Positions 41,118-47,815 of a stretch of DNA of 47,815 nt are shown one piece after another. The stretch's first letter is position 1; each line of letters opens with the position of its first letter. The position numbers and the translations under genes are program-made. Below the pieces are notes generated by a model, which searched no databases, was not told the origin of the DNA, and worked only from the letters and a program-made list of their open reading frames with translations. Source of the stretch: Massilia glaciei (GTDB taxonomy: Bacteria > Pseudomonadota > Gammaproteobacteria > Burkholderiales > Burkholderiaceae_D); assembly GCF_003011895.2 (NCBI RefSeq), contig NZ_PXWF02000337.1, positions 1-47,815 on the forward strand, read 5' to 3'.

Positions 41118-41759
41118 ATGCCCGACAACGCCCTGCACCTCTACGTCAACACCTCCTTCACCAGCCCGTACGCGATGTCCTGCTTTGTCGCGCTGGTCGA
41201 AAAACAATTGCCCTTCAGCCTGGAGACAATCGACCTCGACGCCGGCCAGCACCTGCAGCCACCCTACCGCGACGCCGTGCCCAGCGCGCGCATCCCGGCC
41301 CTGCGCCACGGCGACTTTTTGCTCTCGGAGTCGAGCGCCATCGTCGAATACCTCGAGGACGTGTTCGGCGCGCCCGAGCACGCCGCGGCGCTGCCGGCCG
41401 CGCCGCGCGAACGCGCCCGCGCGCGCCAGGTGCAAGCCTGGCTGCGCAGCGACCTGATGGCCCTGCGCAACGAGCGCTCGACCCAGACCATCTTTTACGA
41501 ACCGACCACGGCGCCGCTGTCAAGCGAGGGCCGGGCCGCCGCCGACAAGCTGATCCGCTTCGCCGACAGCCTCGTCGACGGCCCCAACCTGTTCGGCCAG
41601 TGGTGCATCGCCGACGCCGACCTGGCCCTCATGCTGCAGCGGCTCGTCGCCAACGGCGACCCGGTGCCGCCGCATTTGCACGACTACGCGCAGCGGCAGT
41701 GGGCGCGCGACTCGGTCCAGCAATGGGTCGCCAAATCGCGCGTCCTTGCAAATCAATGA
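41118..41759 (+). CDS. yfcF: Glutathione transferase, YfcF-like
   Basis: A 213-residue GST. The N-terminal thioredoxin-like domain has LYVNTSFTSPYAMSCFVALV, then IPALRHGDFLLSESSAIVEY (cis-Pro and the ES glutathione-binding motif), followed by the helical domain with RARARQVQAWLRSDLMALRN and NLFGQWCIADADLALMLQRL. These match E. coli YfcF closely, an enzyme with glutathione peroxidase and disulfide reductase activity in vitro. Divergent from the LysR gene, with 106 bp between that include a 17-bp imperfect palindrome (ATGTGAATTCAACTCAT, 41075-41091). Confidence 0.93.
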   Translation: MPDNALHLYVNTSFTSPYAMSCFVALVEKQLPFSLETIDLDAGQHLQPPYRDAVPSARIPALRHGDFLLSESSAIVEYLEDVFGAPEHAAALPAAPRERARARQVQAWLRSDLMALRNERSTQTIFYEPTTAPLSSEGRAAADKLIRFADSLVDGPNLFGQWCIADADLALMLQRLVANGDPVPPHLHDYAQRQWARDSVQQWVAKSRVLANQ

Positions 41760-41907
41760 CTTAGTTAAGCTTTTCCGGACGCTACTCCTGCCAAAAAAGC
41801 AAGGCAAAAGGCGCATGAACGGCGACGTAGCGGCCCAAAACGGTTATGATGGCAATCGTTTACAGTTTCTACTGGCCGGCCGCGCGCCCGCCACATCCAC
41901 ACATACC

Positions 41908-42522
41908 ATGCCAAATCCAAACCGGGGCGCCTGCGGGTTCCAATCTACCGAGTTCGAGCAAGAATACGAACGCCCATCGAAGTCCGAGCTCAAGCGCCAG
42001 ATGACGGTGCTGCAAAAACTCGGCGAGGAACTCGTCGCCGAGGCGCGCGACCGCGTCAAGCGCGTGCCGATGCCCGAAGACGTGCGCGACGCGATCCTGG
42101 AATGCCAGTTGATCACCAACCACGAGGGCCGCCGCCGCCAGATGCAGTTCGTCGGCAAAAAAATGCGCACCCTCGACGAGGAAGAAGTGGCCGCGATCCA
42201 GCGCACCATCGACAGCTGGAAGGGCATGTCCAAGTCAGACACGGCCGCCATGCACGCGCTCGAGCGCCGCCGCGAAAAACTGCTGGCCGACGACAAGGCG
42301 CTGACCGTGCTGCTGGGCGAGCACCCGGAGCTCGACGTGCAACACCTGCGCAACCTGATCCGCAACGCGCGCAAGGAGCAGGCCGAGAACAAGCCGCCAA
42401 AAGCGTACCGCGAGATTTTCCAGATCCTCAAGCAATGCGCCAACAAGGGCAAGGCCGCCGACCCGGCGGACGATGCTGATATCGATGGCGAGGAAATCGA
42501 TGCCGAGTCCGACGACGAATAG
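41908..42522 (+). CDS. yjgA: Ribosome biogenesis factor DarP/YjgA (DUF615)
   Basis: A 204-residue helical protein of the UPF0307/DUF615 family that assists assembly of the 50S subunit. Blocks: RPSKSELKRQMTVLQKLGEE, RVPMPEDVRDAILECQLITN, HEGRRRQMQFVGKKMRTLDE and HPELDVQHLRNLIRNARKEQ. The start at 41908 (MPNPNRG) is preferred; upstream in-frame ATGs (41746, 41815) give non-conserved leaders. The acidic tail (DDADIDGEEIDAESDDE) overlaps the mog start by 23 bases, so the two are coupled. Confidence 0.95.
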   Translation: MPNPNRGACGFQSTEFEQEYERPSKSELKRQMTVLQKLGEELVAEARDRVKRVPMPEDVRDAILECQLITNHEGRRRQMQFVGKKMRTLDEEEVAAIQRTIDSWKGMSKSDTAAMHALERRREKLLADDKALTVLLGEHPELDVQHLRNLIRNARKEQAENKPPKAYREIFQILKQCANKGKAADPADDADIDGEEIDAESDDE

Positions 42523-43135
42523 CATTAGCAGCGGCGGCGAGGTGCTGGTGGTGGGACTCGTTTCTGTGTCCGACCGCGCCAGCGCCGGCATCTACGAGGA
42601 CAAGGGCATCCCCGCGCTGGCCGACTGGCTCGCCGGCGCCATCACAACACCGTACCGCCTCGAGACGCGCCTGATCGCCGACGAGCGCGCCCTCATCGAG
42701 CAGACCCTGACCGAGCTGGTGGACCGGCAGCGCTGCCACCTGGTGCTGACCACCGGCGGCACCGGCCCTGCGCGGCGCGACGTCACGCCCGAGGCCACGC
42801 TGGCCGTGGGCACGCGCGAGATGCCCGGCTTTGGAGAGCAAATGCGCCAGATCAGCCTGCAGTTCGTGCCGACCGCGATCCTGTCGCGCCAGTTGGCCGT
42901 GATCCGCGAGATCGACGGCCACGCGGCGCTGATCATGAACCTGCCCGGGCAGCCAAAGGCGATCAAGGAGACCCTCGAGGGACTCAAGGACGCCGACGGC
43001 AAGCAGCTCGTGGCCGGCATTTTTGCGGCCGTGCCCTACTGCGTCGACCTGATCGGCGGCCCGTACATCGACACCAATCCGGCCGTGTGCAAGGCGTTCC
43101 GTCCCAAATCGGCGCAACGCCCGCCCGCCGCCTAA
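42500..43135 (+). CDS. mog: Molybdopterin adenylyltransferase Mog
   Basis: A 211-residue MoaB/Mog-type protein that adenylates molybdopterin before molybdenum insertion. Blocks: VGLVSVSDRASAGIYEDKGI, CHLVLTTGGTGPARRDVTPE and MNLPGQPKAIKETLEGLKD; SDRAS and TTGGTGPARRD form the nucleotide/pterin site. ATG at 42500 has GAGGAA upstream within yjgA. An open frame nine codons earlier (42473) is less likely. The C-terminus (AVCKAFRPKSAQRPPAA) is typical for the Burkholderiales form. Confidence 0.94.
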   Translation: MPSPTTNSISSGGEVLVVGLVSVSDRASAGIYEDKGIPALADWLAGAITTPYRLETRLIADERALIEQTLTELVDRQRCHLVLTTGGTGPARRDVTPEATLAVGTREMPGFGEQMRQISLQFVPTAILSRQLAVIREIDGHAALIMNLPGQPKAIKETLEGLKDADGKQLVAGIFAAVPYCVDLIGGPYIDTNPAVCKAFRPKSAQRPPAA

Positions 43136-43162
43136 ATTGAACGACTACGAAAGAACAAGAAC

Positions 43163-43831
43163 ATGAGCGACCTGTTACCAAACATTGAAATCGAAAGCGC
43201 CGCCAATCCGACCGTGGCGATCATCTGGATGCACGGCCTGGGCGCCGACGGCAACGACTTCGTGCCGATGGTGCGCGAGCTCGACCTGAAGGGCCTGCCC
43301 GGGATCCGCTTCGTGTTCCCGCATGCGAACACGATGCCGGTGACGATCAACGGCGGCTATGTGATGCGCTCGTGGTACGACATCAGCAACGCCGACCTGA
43401 CCAAGCGCGAGGACGAAGGCGGCCTGCGCGCCTCGCAAAAGCAGGTCGAGGCGCTGATCGCGCGCGAAAAATCGCGCGGCATCCCCGCCTCGCGCATCAT
43501 CCTGGCCGGCTTTTCGCAGGGCTGCGCGATGGCGCTGCAAACGGGTTTACGCCACCCGGAGACGCTGGCAGGGTTGATGTGCCTGTCGGGCTATGTGCCG
43601 ATGGCCGACAAGCTGTCGATGGAGCGCAGCGCCGACAGCGTGGCGACCCCGGTCTTCATGGCGCACGGCCAGCGCGACGGCGTGATTCCGATCCAGCGCG
43701 CGACCGACTCGCGCGACCTGCTCAAGGCGCTCGGCTACCAGGTCGAGTGGCACGACTACATGATGGAGCACTCGCTGTGCGCCGAAGAGGTCGTGCACAT
43801 GGGCGCATGGCTCAAAAAAATACTCGCCTGA
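43163..43831 (+). CDS. Carboxylesterase/phospholipase, alpha/beta-hydrolase (EstB-like)
   Basis: A 222-residue serine hydrolase of the acyl-protein-thioesterase/carboxylesterase II group (Abhydrolase_2). The nucleophile Ser is in ILAGFSQGCAMAL, the Asp in FMAHGQRDGVIPI and the His in YMMEHSLCAEEV. MHGLGADGNDFVPMVRELDL is the oxyanion loop. It hydrolyses short-chain esters; the natural substrate is not known. It begins 27 bases after mog and ends just before a hairpin. Confidence 0.94.
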   Translation: MSDLLPNIEIESAANPTVAIIWMHGLGADGNDFVPMVRELDLKGLPGIRFVFPHANTMPVTINGGYVMRSWYDISNADLTKREDEGGLRASQKQVEALIAREKSRGIPASRIILAGFSQGCAMALQTGLRHPETLAGLMCLSGYVPMADKLSMERSADSVATPVFMAHGQRDGVIPIQRATDSRDLLKALGYQVEWHDYMMEHSLCAEEVVHMGAWLKKILA

Positions 43832-43855
43832 TTTAAACAGAATTAAATAGAACGA

Positions 43856-43912
43856 CAGCGCACAACAAGGGCAGGATGGGTTCCGTGAACCCGCCTGCCC
43901 TTTTGTGTGCTG
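43856..43912. terminator. Hairpin/terminator-like structure after the esterase gene
   Basis: A long stem forms between CAGCGCACAACAAGGGCAGG and its near complement CCTGCCCTTTTGTGTGCTG (one mismatch, one bulge). Inside it is a perfect GGGTTC-CGT-GAACCC hairpin. There is no long T-run (TTTT only), so termination is likely but not certain. Confidence 0.6.
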
Positions 43913-43966
43913 CGCGCCTCACGCCAGCGCGTAAAATGGCTTATTCGAATCACCAAGGGCAGCAAA

Positions 43967-44233
43967 ATGAAAAAAACCGGAATGGCCAAGAGCGACGCCA
44001 AAAAACTCATGGGTAAAATGGTCGCGCCGGGCGCGGCGGGGTTTGGCAATGGCGACGCCGCCATCGTCGACCGCCGCGAGCAGCGCAAGCGCGACCAGGC
44101 GCTCGGGCTGGTGCCGTTCGCGGTCAAGCTCAACGCCGACCTGGTCAAGCAGCTGCAGGCGCTCGCGCTCGAACGCGGCGCCGACATCAACGAGACCGTG
44201 GCCGAGGTGCTGGCCAAGGGCTTGAAGGCTTAG
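43967..44233 (+). CDS. Small protein with ribbon-helix-helix-like C-terminus
   Basis: An 88-residue protein. The N-terminal half is basic and Gly-rich (KSDAKKLMGKMVAPGAAG). The C-terminal half, VPFAVKLNADLVKQLQALAL followed by ERGADINETVAEVLAKGL, fits a strand-helix-helix RHH/MetJ-Arc fold, which would make it a DNA-binding or antitoxin-like protein; this is inference from the pattern alone. AAGGGCAG precedes the ATG at 43967. It is followed 18 bases later by another small gene, so the two are probably co-expressed. Confidence 0.6.
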   Translation: MKKTGMAKSDAKKLMGKMVAPGAAGFGNGDAAIVDRREQRKRDQALGLVPFAVKLNADLVKQLQALALERGADINETVAEVLAKGLKA

Positions 44234-44251
44234 TCTTTTAAGGGGATCATC

Positions 44252-44452
44252 ATGGCAAAGAAAAAAGAGGAACTCGACGAGGAAACCCTGGCGCTGATCC
44301 ACTGGTGCATCGAGGTCGAAGGCTTCCTGGTCGCCGGGGGCGCCACCTTGGCGCAGGCGCAGGAGCACATCGAGGACGAGGTCGAGTGGTTCACCGACCA
44401 GTTCTACGACGGCCTCACGCCCGAGGAAGCGGCCAAGGAAGCGCTGGCCTGA
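44252..44452 (+). CDS. Small acidic hypothetical protein
   Basis: A 66-residue acidic helical protein (EELDEETLALIHWCIEVEGF, EHIEDEVEWFTDQFYDGL, TPEEAAKEALA). AGGGGA lies seven bases before the ATG, a good site. No family is recognised. Its proximity to the RHH-like gene suggests a partner, but nothing in the sequence shows what it binds. The 168 bp after it contain nothing that I can support. Confidence 0.55.
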   Translation: MAKKKEELDEETLALIHWCIEVEGFLVAGGATLAQAQEHIEDEVEWFTDQFYDGLTPEEAAKEALA

Positions 44453-44620
44453 TAGGGACCATCCTGCCGGCGCAGGCATGGCCGGCACGGTATCGCCGGG
44501 CCAGGAAATCGGTGGCATGAAGGTAGAAAGAAGCGGCCGGGGACGCGCCCATCGATTCGAGCAAGTGGTCGGATTCGCGCCGCCTCGCGTCAACCGACGC
44601 GCCACCGGATCAGTCAATTT

Positions 44621-45109
44621 CTATATTCTCGCGACCTCGATCCTTCCGTCTTCGTGAATTAAGACGGTGCACCCGACAGGGATCTCCAAATGAATTCTCC
44701 GCTTATCCTTTATCTTAAATGAAATGCGAAAACTCATTGCCGGTGACTCGGGACTATTCAAGCGGCCAAATGCCCTGCTGATGCAATCCGTGAGGATTTT
44801 CAAACCGTCGTAAGCCGCACTCGCGGCAAGGCTCGCCAAAAAAGCGTCAGTCGCGACCTGGCTGCCAAAAAAATTCATCAGCGCATCGATTGTCACTGAA
44901 CCATTACGAACTTCAGTAATGTTTAGCCGAACGAACCGTGGCTCATGGGCCACAGGGGAGTATGGAAGCGCTAACTCCTTTGATTTCACGCTCGCACGAT
45001 TCACCCAGCGATTGATTGCTGTCAAAAAAACGCCGAGCTCGGCTACATCCAACCCTTTGCCGGTGAGTTCCTCCAGATGAATCTGGAGATAGACTGCTTC
45101 GCTATCCAT
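44621..45109 (-). CDS. Hypothetical protein, unrecognised
   Basis: A 162-residue protein with a good AGGGGA site before ATG 45109. It has no signal peptide. A segment around 75-100 is moderately hydrophobic (TDAFLASLAASAAYDGLKIL) and the ending is beta-rich (RRIHLEIPVGCTVLIHEDG). Base composition is lower in GC than its neighbours and the codon use looks foreign, so it may have been acquired. It lies alone between a plus-strand small-gene pair and a divergent CMD gene. I do not recognise its family. Confidence 0.6.
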   Translation of the reverse strand: MDSEAVYLQIHLEELTGKGLDVAELGVFLTAINRWVNRASVKSKELALPYSPVAHEPRFVRLNITEVRNGSVTIDALMNFFGSQVATDAFLASLAASAAYDGLKILTDCISRAFGRLNSPESPAMSFRISFKIKDKRRIHLEIPVGCTVLIHEDGRIEVARI

Positions 45110-45249
45110 GGCACATCCCCTATAAAAATATTCAAATCACCAACAAGATTTGCGCGCTATGTGAATGAGATCAGGCTTGGCGCGCCTTCTGGTTGACCTG
45201 GTTGACCTGACAATTAACGTTGAGCGCGAGCCTGAGGGCTGGTCCTGTA

Positions 45250-45810
45250 CTACAGCGGCAAGGGCGGCGCCGTGGTCGCCGGCGCGGCCGTCTGCGCGCC
45301 GTTCATGACCATCGATAAGAACGTGTAGTAGCCGTTGACCCCCATCAGGTCGACCACCCCGTGCTCGCCCAACAGCGCCAGCGCGCCGGCGTATGTCGCA
45401 TCCGAGACCCGCTTCTGCCGGTGCAGCTCGGTGCAAAAATCAAACACCACCTGCTCGTCGTGCCGCATGCCGGACGGGCGCGCGCGCGCGGCGATCGCCT
45501 CGACGATGTGCCGCCCGATCCCGCTTTGCAGCGCCACCGGCGCGTGGATCGCCCACTCGACCTGCTGGTCCCAGTGGCGCGCCGTGACCAGGATCGCCAG
45601 CTCGGTCAGGCGCGGCCCGATCGCGCTGCGGTAGCGCAGGTACTCGCCCATGCGCTGGGCGCACGACATCAGCTCGGGACTGCGCAGCAGCGGCACGAAC
45701 GGCCCGTACAGCGCGCCGCGCGGGCCGTCGATGACCGCCTGCGCGGCGCTGCGCTGGGCCGGGTCCAGCTGCGCCGGGTCGATCGGGCCAAGGCGGTCGG
45801 TCGGGGTCAT
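45250..45810 (-). CDS. Carboxymuconolactone decarboxylase family protein (no CxxC)
   Basis: A 186-residue CMD/AhpD-like helical protein. GPFVPLLRSPELMSCAQRMG, IGPRLTELAILVTARHWDQQ and VEWAIHAPVALQSGIG match CMD proteins. The His of VEWAIHA is present, but the CxxC of AhpD-type peroxidases is absent, so it is more like decarboxylase/lactonase-type relatives. The substrate is unknown. Start at 45810 has GAGGAA upstream. Divergent from the aminotransferase gene at 45936. Confidence 0.85.
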   Translation of the reverse strand: MTPTDRLGPIDPAQLDPAQRSAAQAVIDGPRGALYGPFVPLLRSPELMSCAQRMGEYLRYRSAIGPRLTELAILVTARHWDQQVEWAIHAPVALQSGIGRHIVEAIAARARPSGMRHDEQVVFDFCTELHRQKRVSDATYAGALALLGEHGVVDLMGVNGYYTFLSMVMNGAQTAAPATTAPPLPL

Positions 45811-45935
45811 AAAAATTCCTCGAGGATATTATTGAAATCGGGAAAAATATTCGCACAGCCTAGGGGAAAAATCAAAAGAATCGACCGCAATCAAGATTAT
45901 TGTCAACAGTCAAACTTCTAAAAACGGGGGCCGGC

Positions 45936-47264
45936 ATGAGCAATATCATCCACCGCAATTTGCACCACACGCCGCCGCGGGCGGTCGGCGCCCACGGCAT
46001 GCTGGTGCGCGACAGCGAGGGCAGGACCTACATCGACGCCAGCGGCGGCGCGGCGGTGTCCTCGCTCGGGCACGGCCACCCGGACGTGCTGGCGGCGATG
46101 CACCGCCAGATCGACCGCGTCGCCTACGCCCACACCGCCTTCTTCACCACCGAGCCGGCAGAGGAGCTGGCCGAGCGGCTGGTGGCGCGGGCGCCGGCCG
46201 GCCTGAACCAGGTGTATTTCGTCTCGGGCGGGTCGGAGGCGATGGAGACCGCGCTCAAGCTGGCGCGCCAATACTGCGTCGAGACGGGCGAGGCGCGCCG
46301 CACCCTGTTCATCGCGCGGCGCCAGAGCTACCACGGCAACACGCTCGGCGCGCTGGCGGTCGGCGGCAACGAGTGGCGCCGGCGCGACTTCGCGCCGCTC
46401 CTGATGGCGGTGCCGCGGGTGGCGCCGTGCTACGAATACCGCGACCGCGGCGAGGGCCAGAGCGTCGAGCAGTACACCGTCGGCCTACTGCGCGAACTCG
46501 AGACCACCATTTTGGAGACCGGCCCGGAGCGCGTGATCGGCTTTTGCGCCGAGCCGGTGGTGGGCGCGACCGGCGGCGCGATCCCGCCCACGCCGGGCTA
46601 CTTCGCGGGGGTGCGCGCGCTGTGCGACAAGTACAAGATTTTGTTCATCGCCGACGAGGTCATGTGCGGCATGGGCCGCACCGGCACCATGTTCGCGCTC
46701 GAGCAGGACTGCGTCGCGCCCGACATCGTGGCCGTGGCCAAGGGGCTGGCGGGCGGCTACCAGCCGATCGGCGCGGTGATTGCGCGCGGCAGCCTGGTCG
46801 ACCAGCTGCGCCGCGGCAGCGGCTCGTTCCAGCACGGGCACACCTATGTCGGCCATCCGGTGGCGGCGGCGGCCGCGCTGGCGGTGCAGCAGGTGATCGA
46901 ACGCGATGGATTGCTCGAAGCGGTGACGGCGCGCGGGCACACGCTGCGCCGCATGCTCGGCGACATGTTTGGCGAGCACCCGCATGTGGGCGACATCCGC
47001 GGCCGCGGCCTGATGATGGCGATCGAATTGGTGGACAATCGCGCCAGCAAGGCGCCGTTCGCGCCCGAGCGCAAGCTGCACGCGGCGATCAAGAACCAGG
47101 CCATGGCGCGCGGCCTGATGGTCTATCCGATGGGCGGCACCATCGACGGCCTGCACGGCGACCATGTGCTTCTGGCGCCGCCGTTCATCGCCAGCTCGGC
47201 CGACCTGTCGGAGATCGTCGCGCGGCTGGCCGAGGCGGTCGACGCCGCCATCGCGCAAGTGTGA
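45936..47264 (+). CDS. Class III (omega) aminotransferase, PLP-dependent
   Basis: A 442-residue aminotransferase. The PLP Lys is at 269 in [34 protein letters not shown] holds the Asp that pairs with the pyridine nitrogen; other blocks are [19 protein letters not shown] and [17 protein letters not shown]. It moves an amino group between an amine or omega-amino acid and a keto acid; the exact substrate is not predictable. The start at 45936 has GGGGGCCGG upstream. The CMD gene is divergent and could be co-regulated, but no shared pathway is evident. Confidence 0.92.
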   Translation: MSNIIHRNLHHTPPRAVGAHGMLVRDSEGRTYIDASGGAAVSSLGHGHPDVLAAMHRQIDRVAYAHTAFFTTEPAEELAERLVARAPAGLNQVYFVSGGSEAMETALKLARQYCVETGEARRTLFIARRQSYHGNTLGALAVGGNEWRRRDFAPLLMAVPRVAPCYEYRDRGEGQSVEQYTVGLLRELETTILETGPERVIGFCAEPVVGATGGAIPPTPGYFAGVRALCDKYKILFIADEVMCGMGRTGTMFALEQDCVAPDIVAVAKGLAGGYQPIGAVIARGSLVDQLRRGSGSFQHGHTYVGHPVAAAAALAVQQVIERDGLLEAVTARGHTLRRMLGDMFGEHPHVGDIRGRGLMMAIELVDNRASKAPFAPERKLHAAIKNQAMARGLMVYPMGGTIDGLHGDHVLLAPPFIASSADLSEIVARLAEAVDAAIAQV

Positions 47265-47285
47265 GGATGTGAATCGGCGCAGCAT

Positions 47286-47417
47286 TCAGCATGCATGGGC
47301 TGGCGCCATCCCTAGTAGTACGCGCTTCTCAAACAGATCAAAGTGGAGCTTGTTTCGCGCAGTTGTCCATAGTGCGATTGCGCCGTAGACGGCAAACGCG
47401 GCAACAACTGGAATCAT
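47286..47417 (-). pseudogene. Short membrane-protein fragment
   Basis: A 43-codon frame from ATG 47417 reads MIPVVAAFAVYGAIALWTTA and RNKLHFDLFEKRVLLG. One hydrophobic helix followed by A-x-N-K-L-x-x-D-L-F-x-K-R is the common start of larger small-membrane proteins seen in phage and accessory regions. The frame stops at TGA after MAPAHAC, where relatives normally continue, so it is probably a truncated remnant. Confidence 0.35.
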
Positions 47418-47455
47418 CAAAGCTTGAACAAAGGCCGTTTAGTGCGGCATGGAAT

Positions 47456-47815
47456 TCATAATTTTCCTAAATTCTTCATTGACGCAATGGATAACTTGTC
47501 GAGCGCGCCTGTGTCGCGCAATTTGCGGATGATCTCGTTTATCTGCAATAGCAGCTCGCGTGCCGCACTGCGGCGCGAGAAAGCGAAGCACACGTCGTGG
47601 CGCGCCAGTGCCACAGGAAGCGCAACGATTTTTCCCTATTCCATTCGTTGTTGGTGCGTCTCGGCCATCCAAGCATCCCGCTTGGCAAGAATGTCAAGAC
47701 GTTTCTGCCACCACTTTGAATATGAAAGGTGATCCATCGCCAGTGCTCTCAAGCGGTTCGCGTTTGGAGAATCAGCAGTAAGAGAGCACTGGTGCGTATT
47801 TCGGACGAACGTGAC
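47456..47815 (-). pseudogene. Partial gene, solute-binding-protein-like C-terminus with internal stop
   Basis: Reading from the right edge of the window on the minus strand, one frame runs NANRLRALAMDHLSYSKWWQ and KRLDILAKRDAWMAETHQQ, meets TAG at 47636-47638, then continues GKIVALPVALARHDVCFAFS and ELLLQINEIIRKLRDTGALD to a TGA at 47456. The second half looks like the C-terminal lobe of family 3 periplasmic binding proteins. The gene continues beyond the window. The in-frame stop suggests decay. Confidence 0.45.

Overview
The window looks like a chromosomal stretch of a GC-rich beta-proteobacterium, most likely Burkholderiales and probably Oxalobacteraceae (Massilia/Duganella/Janthinobacterium-like). 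That is inferred from gene content and order (a compact paa operon with divergent paaX, yjgA-mog-esterase, DUF817, TRAP transporter genes, widespread EAL signalling) and from base composition; no 16S or other marker is present.

Layout. 1-3300 is an AT-richer graveyard: a frameshifted IS4-type transposase end, an IS66 transposase fragment, a decayed GHSLG lipase-like gene, and three successively more broken tandem copies of a small lipoprotein gene, resembling a dead type VI lipase effector with duplicated immunity genes. 3342-6478 holds an immunity-like orphan, a GNAT acetyltransferase and two secreted proteins. 6602-10892 is argH, TRAP permease genes dctQ-dctM and a YnfA-type membrane protein. 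11050-13278 is a PAS-GAF-GGDNF-EAL protein with a degenerate cyclase motif.

13431-22448 is a block on the minus strand: from a near-consensus promoter run a cytosolic coiled-coil protein, a membrane coiled-coil protein, an inner-membrane-anchored substrate-binding protein fused to an OmpA peptidoglycan-binding domain, an ABC permease, an ABC ATPase, an XRE regulator, a small membrane protein and finally an M1 aminopeptidase. The first seven look like an envelope-spanning ABC system without a familiar name; this is the best candidate for an undescribed system in the window.

22504-23394 is a DUF817 membrane protein whose start abuts a MITE-like long inverted repeat. 23661-34299 is the phenylacetyl-CoA epoxidation pathway (paaABCDE-G-H-I-J-Y-Z), with paaX divergent at 34468. 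paaK (ligase) and paaF are absent, so activation of phenylacetate and one hydratase step must be encoded elsewhere.

35687-47264 is ordinary chromosomal backbone: DUF2442, an M14 carboxypeptidase, an orphan TRAP solute-binding protein (27 kb from the TRAP permeases), pmbA, a divergent LysR/GST pair lying between pmbA and yjgA, mog, an esterase, small hypothetical proteins, a carboxymuconolactone decarboxylase-like protein and a class III aminotransferase. The right edge has two gene remnants.

A recurring feature is short tandem arrays at gene borders (11-bp x6 at 8029, 6-bp x4.8 at 20467, 11-bp x4 at 34406, 14-bp at 35422, 15-bp x8 at 35561), besides palindromic REP-like units. No tRNA, rRNA or CRISPR was seen.
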